Assembly: GCA_021323855.1 (NCBI GenBank)
Contig: JAJPKE010000026.1
Location: 81,754-145,753 of the forward strand
Length of the DNA: 64,000 nt
Source: Chloroflexota bacterium
GTDB lineage: Bacteria > Chloroflexota > Ktedonobacteria > Ktedonobacterales > JADMIN01
Direction of reading: 5' to 3'
Below the pieces are notes generated by a model. The model searched no databases, had not been told where the DNA came from, and was given only the letters and a program-made list of their open reading frames with translations. Positions within the stretch are counted from its first letter, which is position 1. Each line of letters begins with the position of its first letter. Made by a program: the position numbers and the translations under genes. Of the stretch, positions 60,996-64,000 are shown one piece after another.

Positions 60996-62978
60996 CTATT
61001 CGAGGATTGCGCGGCGTAGCTCGACAATCTGATCGCGCAGGGCCGCCGCCTTCTCGAATTCGAGTTCTTTGGCGGCGCGGCGCATCTGCGCTTCCAATTC
61101 TTTGACAAGCCGCATCGCCTCATCGCGCGGCATCTGATCCAGCGTGACCACCTGCCCATCGGCCTCTTTGGCGGCCTCGCTGCTACGAATACGTTCGGTG
61201 AGCGAACGAATCTCTCGTTTGATGCCAACCGGCGTGATGCCGTGTTCCGTATTGTACGACGCTTGCACGCGGCGGCGGCGATTCGTCTCATCTATCGCGC
61301 GGCGCATTGAGTCGGTGACGTTATCGGCGTACATGATAACGCTGCCCTCGGTATGGCGCGCAGCGCGTCCGATGGTCTGGATCAGCGAGCCTTCGGAACG
61401 CAAGAAGCCCTCTTTATCGGCATCGAGAATCGCCACCAGCGACACCTCCGGCAAATCGAGTCCCTCACGCAGCAGATTGATGCCCACCACCACATCATAG
61501 ACGCCCATACGCAGATCACGCAGGATTTCCACTCGCTGCAAGGTATCAATCTCAGAGTGCAGATACTGGACCTTGATGCCCATTTCCTGCATGTAATCCG
61601 CCAGGTCTTCGGCCATCTTCTTGGTCAGCGTCGTCACCAGTACGCGCTGATGCTTATCTACACGCCCGCGTATCTCCGCCAGCAGATCATCAATCTGCCC
61701 CTCAGTCGGGCGCACGCTAATCTCAGGATCGAGAATGCCAGTCGGTCTGATGAGTTGTTCGGCAACCACCGTGCTGTGTTCGTATTCGTAGGGGCCAGGC
61801 GTGGCCGAGACGAAGATCGCCTGATGGAGATGCTGCTCGAACTCGCTGAAGGTCAGTGGGCGATTGTCCAGCGCCGAAGGCAGGCGGAAACCATAATCCA
61901 CCAGCACTTGCTTGCGCGCGCGGTCGCCGTTGAACATGCCGCGCACCTGCGGCAGCGCGATATGTGACTCATCTATCACCAGCAAAAAGTCATCTGGCAT
62001 ATAGTCCAGCAATGTCCAGGGCTGTTCACCGGGCTGGCGTCCTGCCAGATGGCGCGAATAGTTCTCGATGCCGGAGCAGAGGCCGGTCTCCGTCAGCATC
62101 TCGATATCGAAGTTGGTGCGCTGGCGCAGCCGCGCCGCCTCCAAGAGTTTGCCCTCCGACTCCAGCTCTTTCAGCCGCTCCGCCAGTTCTTCCTTGATGC
62201 CGGCAATCGCCTGGTTCAGCCGTTCCTGCGTCGTCACCCAGTGCTTCGCGGGATAGATGTCGAACCTGGCGCGCTGGCCGAGAATCTCGCCGGTGAGTGG
62301 GTCAATCTCCACCATGCGCTCGATCTCATCGCCGAAGAACTCGATGCGCACGGCCAAATCCTCATACGAGGGGTAGATTTCCAGCACATCGCCGCGCACG
62401 CGGAACTTGCCACGCACAAAGTTCTGGTCGTTACGCTCATATTGAATATCGGTCAGGTGGCGTAGCACGCGGTCGCGCCGCCGTGTCTCACCCACCTTCA
62501 GCGTCAGCACCACCTCGCCGTATTCTTCTGGCGAGCCGAGGCCGTAGATACAGGAGACCGATGCGACGATCAGCACATCGCGCCGCGAGAAGAGGCTGCG
62601 CGTGGCGGAGAGGCGCAACTTCTCGATCTCGTCGTTGATCTGGCTCTCCTTCTCCACATAGGTATCGGTGCGCGGGATATAGGCTTCTGGCTGATAATAG
62701 TCGTAGTAACTGACGAAGTATTCGACGGCGTTGTTGGGGAAGAACTCTTTGTATTCGGCGTAGAGCTGCGCCGCCAGTGTCTTGTTCGGCGCCAGCACCA
62801 GCGTCGGCTTCTGCACCTGCGCCACCACCTGCGCGACGGTGAACGTCTTGCCGCTGCCCGTCACGCCGAGCAGCGTTTGATATTTATTGCCAGCGCGCAA
62901 ACTTTCCACCAATTGCTCGATGGCCGCAGGCTGGTCGCCGGTTGGCTTGAATGGCGCGACGACTTCAAAATCGGGCAT
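60996..62978 (-). CDS. uvrB: Excinuclease ABC subunit B
   Basis: 660 residues. Damage verification helicase of nucleotide excision repair. Walker [12 protein letters not shown], beta-hairpin [23 protein letters not shown], DExH-type [13 protein letters not shown], motif [14 protein letters not shown], and the C-terminal UVR domain ([22 protein letters not shown]). Standard length. Start ATG 62978. Confidence 0.97.
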   Translation of the reverse strand: MPDFEVVAPFKPTGDQPAAIEQLVESLRAGNKYQTLLGVTGSGKTFTVAQVVAQVQKPTLVLAPNKTLAAQLYAEYKEFFPNNAVEYFVSYYDYYQPEAYIPRTDTYVEKESQINDEIEKLRLSATRSLFSRRDVLIVASVSCIYGLGSPEEYGEVVLTLKVGETRRRDRVLRHLTDIQYERNDQNFVRGKFRVRGDVLEIYPSYEDLAVRIEFFGDEIERMVEIDPLTGEILGQRARFDIYPAKHWVTTQERLNQAIAGIKEELAERLKELESEGKLLEAARLRQRTNFDIEMLTETGLCSGIENYSRHLAGRQPGEQPWTLLDYMPDDFLLVIDESHIALPQVRGMFNGDRARKQVLVDYGFRLPSALDNRPLTFSEFEQHLHQAIFVSATPGPYEYEHSTVVAEQLIRPTGILDPEISVRPTEGQIDDLLAEIRGRVDKHQRVLVTTLTKKMAEDLADYMQEMGIKVQYLHSEIDTLQRVEILRDLRMGVYDVVVGINLLREGLDLPEVSLVAILDADKEGFLRSEGSLIQTIGRAARHTEGSVIMYADNVTDSMRRAIDETNRRRRVQASYNTEHGITPVGIKREIRSLTERIRSSEAAKEADGQVVTLDQMPRDEAMRLVKELEAQMRRAAKELEFEKAAALRDQIVELRRAILE

Positions 62979-63260
62979 GGGTGCGTTCTCCGTTAATCCT
63001 CCACCCCCAACCCTGTTATCAAGCAGTACAGGAGGCGCCAGAGGATGATGTAGCGTAGTTGCTGATTATGTCTCTTCTTCTCATTCTGGCACACTGAGGC
63101 GTTTCCGGTAAACCTCAGCGCAACATCATGGCCGTTGGAACATGTTGAAACACTTTGCAGGGGTCATTCCGTCTTTGTGGCGCTCCAGTTCTTTGGTCGC
63201 CCTGTGCTGATACAACGTGGCAAACATCTGCAAGCATCACGATGAAAGTGAGGCATTGTA

Positions 63261-64000
63261 TTGCAACTCTTGAGATTTGTCTCATTCCACCTTGGGGATA
63301 CTACCCCTGGCAACACTGCCAACTCTGGTAGCCCTGGTTATCGGCGCAATCAGCACGTCGCGCTCCGCGATGATTTTATCGCGCTGGTGCCTGTCTATAT
63401 GGAGGCAGTGATACGAGTGGCGGCGGCGTTAGTGGGGCCAGCGGATGCAGAAGATGCCGCGCAGGAGGCGATGGTACGCGGCTGGCAGGCGTGGCCGACA
63501 TTGCGCGAACGTGGGGCGGTGCGTGCATGGCTGTTACGCATCACTGTCAACGTCTGCAAGGACTGGCAACGCGGACGCTTTGGCACGCAACGATTGCGGA
63601 GCCAGCCCCTCCATGAAGAGTATCTACGTGGTGCTGCGAGTGATGGCAGTTGGCTGGCGATGATTGGACTAGACCCAGGAGGCAGCGATGCGACTATGGC
63701 GCTGGATATACGGGCAGCGCTGGCGGCGCTCGATGAAGAGCCACGCATCATTGTGGTATTGCGCTATTACGCGGGCATGGATTCGTCGGCCATTGGTGCA
63801 ACGTTGAATCTTCCCGCCGCCACCGTGCGGACACGTCTGCGTCGTGCGCTGGTGCAACTGCGGACACACCTCGACAGCACAACAAACACCCATTCGTCAT
63901 CATCGTCATCATCGTCATCATCGTCATCATCGTCATCATCGTCATCATCGTCATCATCGTCATCATCGTCATCATCGTCATCATCGTCATCATCGTCATC
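63261..64000 (+). CDS. ECF-type sigma factor with poly-Ser tail (partial, runs off the right edge)
   Basis: The frame opens after a TGA at 63249-63251. Likely start TTG 63261 (GAGG seven bases upstream). Sigma region 2: LVPVYMEAVIRVAAALVGPADAEDAAQEAMVRGWQ and GAVRAWLLRITVNVCKDW; region 4: LAALDEEPRIIVVLRYYAGMDSSAIGATLNLPAATVRTRLRRAL. After LRTHLDSTTNTH come only serines (TCG TCA TCA units) to the window end, so about 36 Ser residues or more. ECF sigma factors normally end near the region 4 helix or are followed by an anti-sigma gene; a domain may follow outside the window. The stretch 62979-63260 before it holds a CTGAGG/CCTCAG hairpin near 63104-63128 only. Confidence 0.8.
   Translation, partial: MQLLRFVSFHLGDTTPGNTANSGSPGYRRNQHVALRDDFIALVPVYMEAVIRVAAALVGPADAEDAAQEAMVRGWQAWPTLRERGAVRAWLLRITVNVCKDWQRGRFGTQRLRSQPLHEEYLRGAASDGSWLAMIGLDPGGSDATMALDIRAALAALDEEPRIIVVLRYYAGMDSSAIGATLNLPAATVRTRLRRALVQLRTHLDSTTNTHSSSSSSSSSSSSSSSSSSSSSSSSSSSSSSSSSSS
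63894..64000. repeat. TCGTCATCA microsatellite
   Basis: At least 11 perfect copies of a nine-base unit (107 bases), continuing past the edge. In the sigma-factor frame it codes only Ser; unit length is a multiple of three, so slippage changes tail length but not frame. Confidence 0.95.

Noticed and set aside
63130..63145. GGAACATGTTGAA as a LexA (SOS) box near uvrB
   Set aside because: The Gram-positive box needs four bases between GAAC and GTTC; here there are two, and the right half is GTTG.
63894..64000. Short regular repeats as a CRISPR array
   Set aside because: The units are nine bases, contiguous, without spacers, and code serine. The 11-bp and 25-bp tandem repeats elsewhere also lack spacers.

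Overview
The window looks like chromosomal DNA of a GC-rich bacterium, most plausibly a Chloroflexota of the Ktedonobacteria type. This is inferred from gene content only: WYL and ROK regulators, a translin-family protein, tandem FemAB-type enzymes, a menaquinone/polyprenyl pair, many lipoproteins and GNAT/SAM-methyltransferase enzymes, and dispersed palindromic repeats. There is no rRNA, transposase, phage gene or CRISPR array, and only one tRNA.

Region 1 (1-12.3 kb): the N-terminus of recF at the left edge, an EPSP synthase (aroA), a single-domain response regulator, a divergent FolD-like protein, two paralogous lipoproteins, a third lipoprotein with a large secreted beta-propeller protein, tRNA-Ala(GGC), and an M3 oligoendopeptidase. 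Region 2 (12.3-16.6 kb): a DUF559 nuclease gene and a large nuclease-methyltransferase restriction enzyme cut short by an amber codon, both bedded in paired palindromic repeats. Region 3 (16.6-27.5 kb): alpha/beta hydrolase, DUF302 protein, GT51 transglycosylase, two related membrane proteins, a nucleotidyltransferase, a WYL regulator divergent from a terpene-cyclase-like repeat protein, a UbiA prenyltransferase, a translin-family protein and a PfkB sugar kinase.

Region 4 (27.7-39.3 kb): a GT39-like membrane protein, two methyltransferases, a GNAT enzyme, a very short beta-carbonic-anhydrase-like protein, a HAD hydrolase, two intramembrane-protease-type proteins (M50 and CPBP) and next to them a remarkable 1115-residue protein that joins a zinc ribbon, a catalytically dead protein kinase domain, one membrane span and an extracellular periplasmic-binding-protein domain. 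That receptor-like pseudokinase is the best candidate for a new system here.

Region 5 (39.3-51.7 kb): a 2-oxo-acid dehydrogenase operon (E1 alpha, E1 beta, E2; no E3), a ROK regulator-sugar isomerase-xylulokinase operon behind a near-consensus promoter, a methyltransferase-like protein, two tandem FemAB-type enzymes and a homoserine-kinase-like phosphotransferase. Region 6 (52-64 kb): a receiver protein, a YtxH protein, membrane proteins, fabH, a 56-residue membrane peptide, menaquinone methyltransferase plus polyprenyl diphosphate synthase, a PflX-type radical SAM protein, a small uncharacterised protein, a DinB-like protein, uvrB, and an ECF sigma factor whose C-terminus runs into a serine-coding microsatellite at the right edge.

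Several things recur across the window: families of short palindromic repeats (two of them apparently lie in frame inside the E2 linkers), enzyme homologues with changed active sites (FolD, EPSP synthase, kinase, UbiA), and paralogous secreted or membrane proteins without known function.
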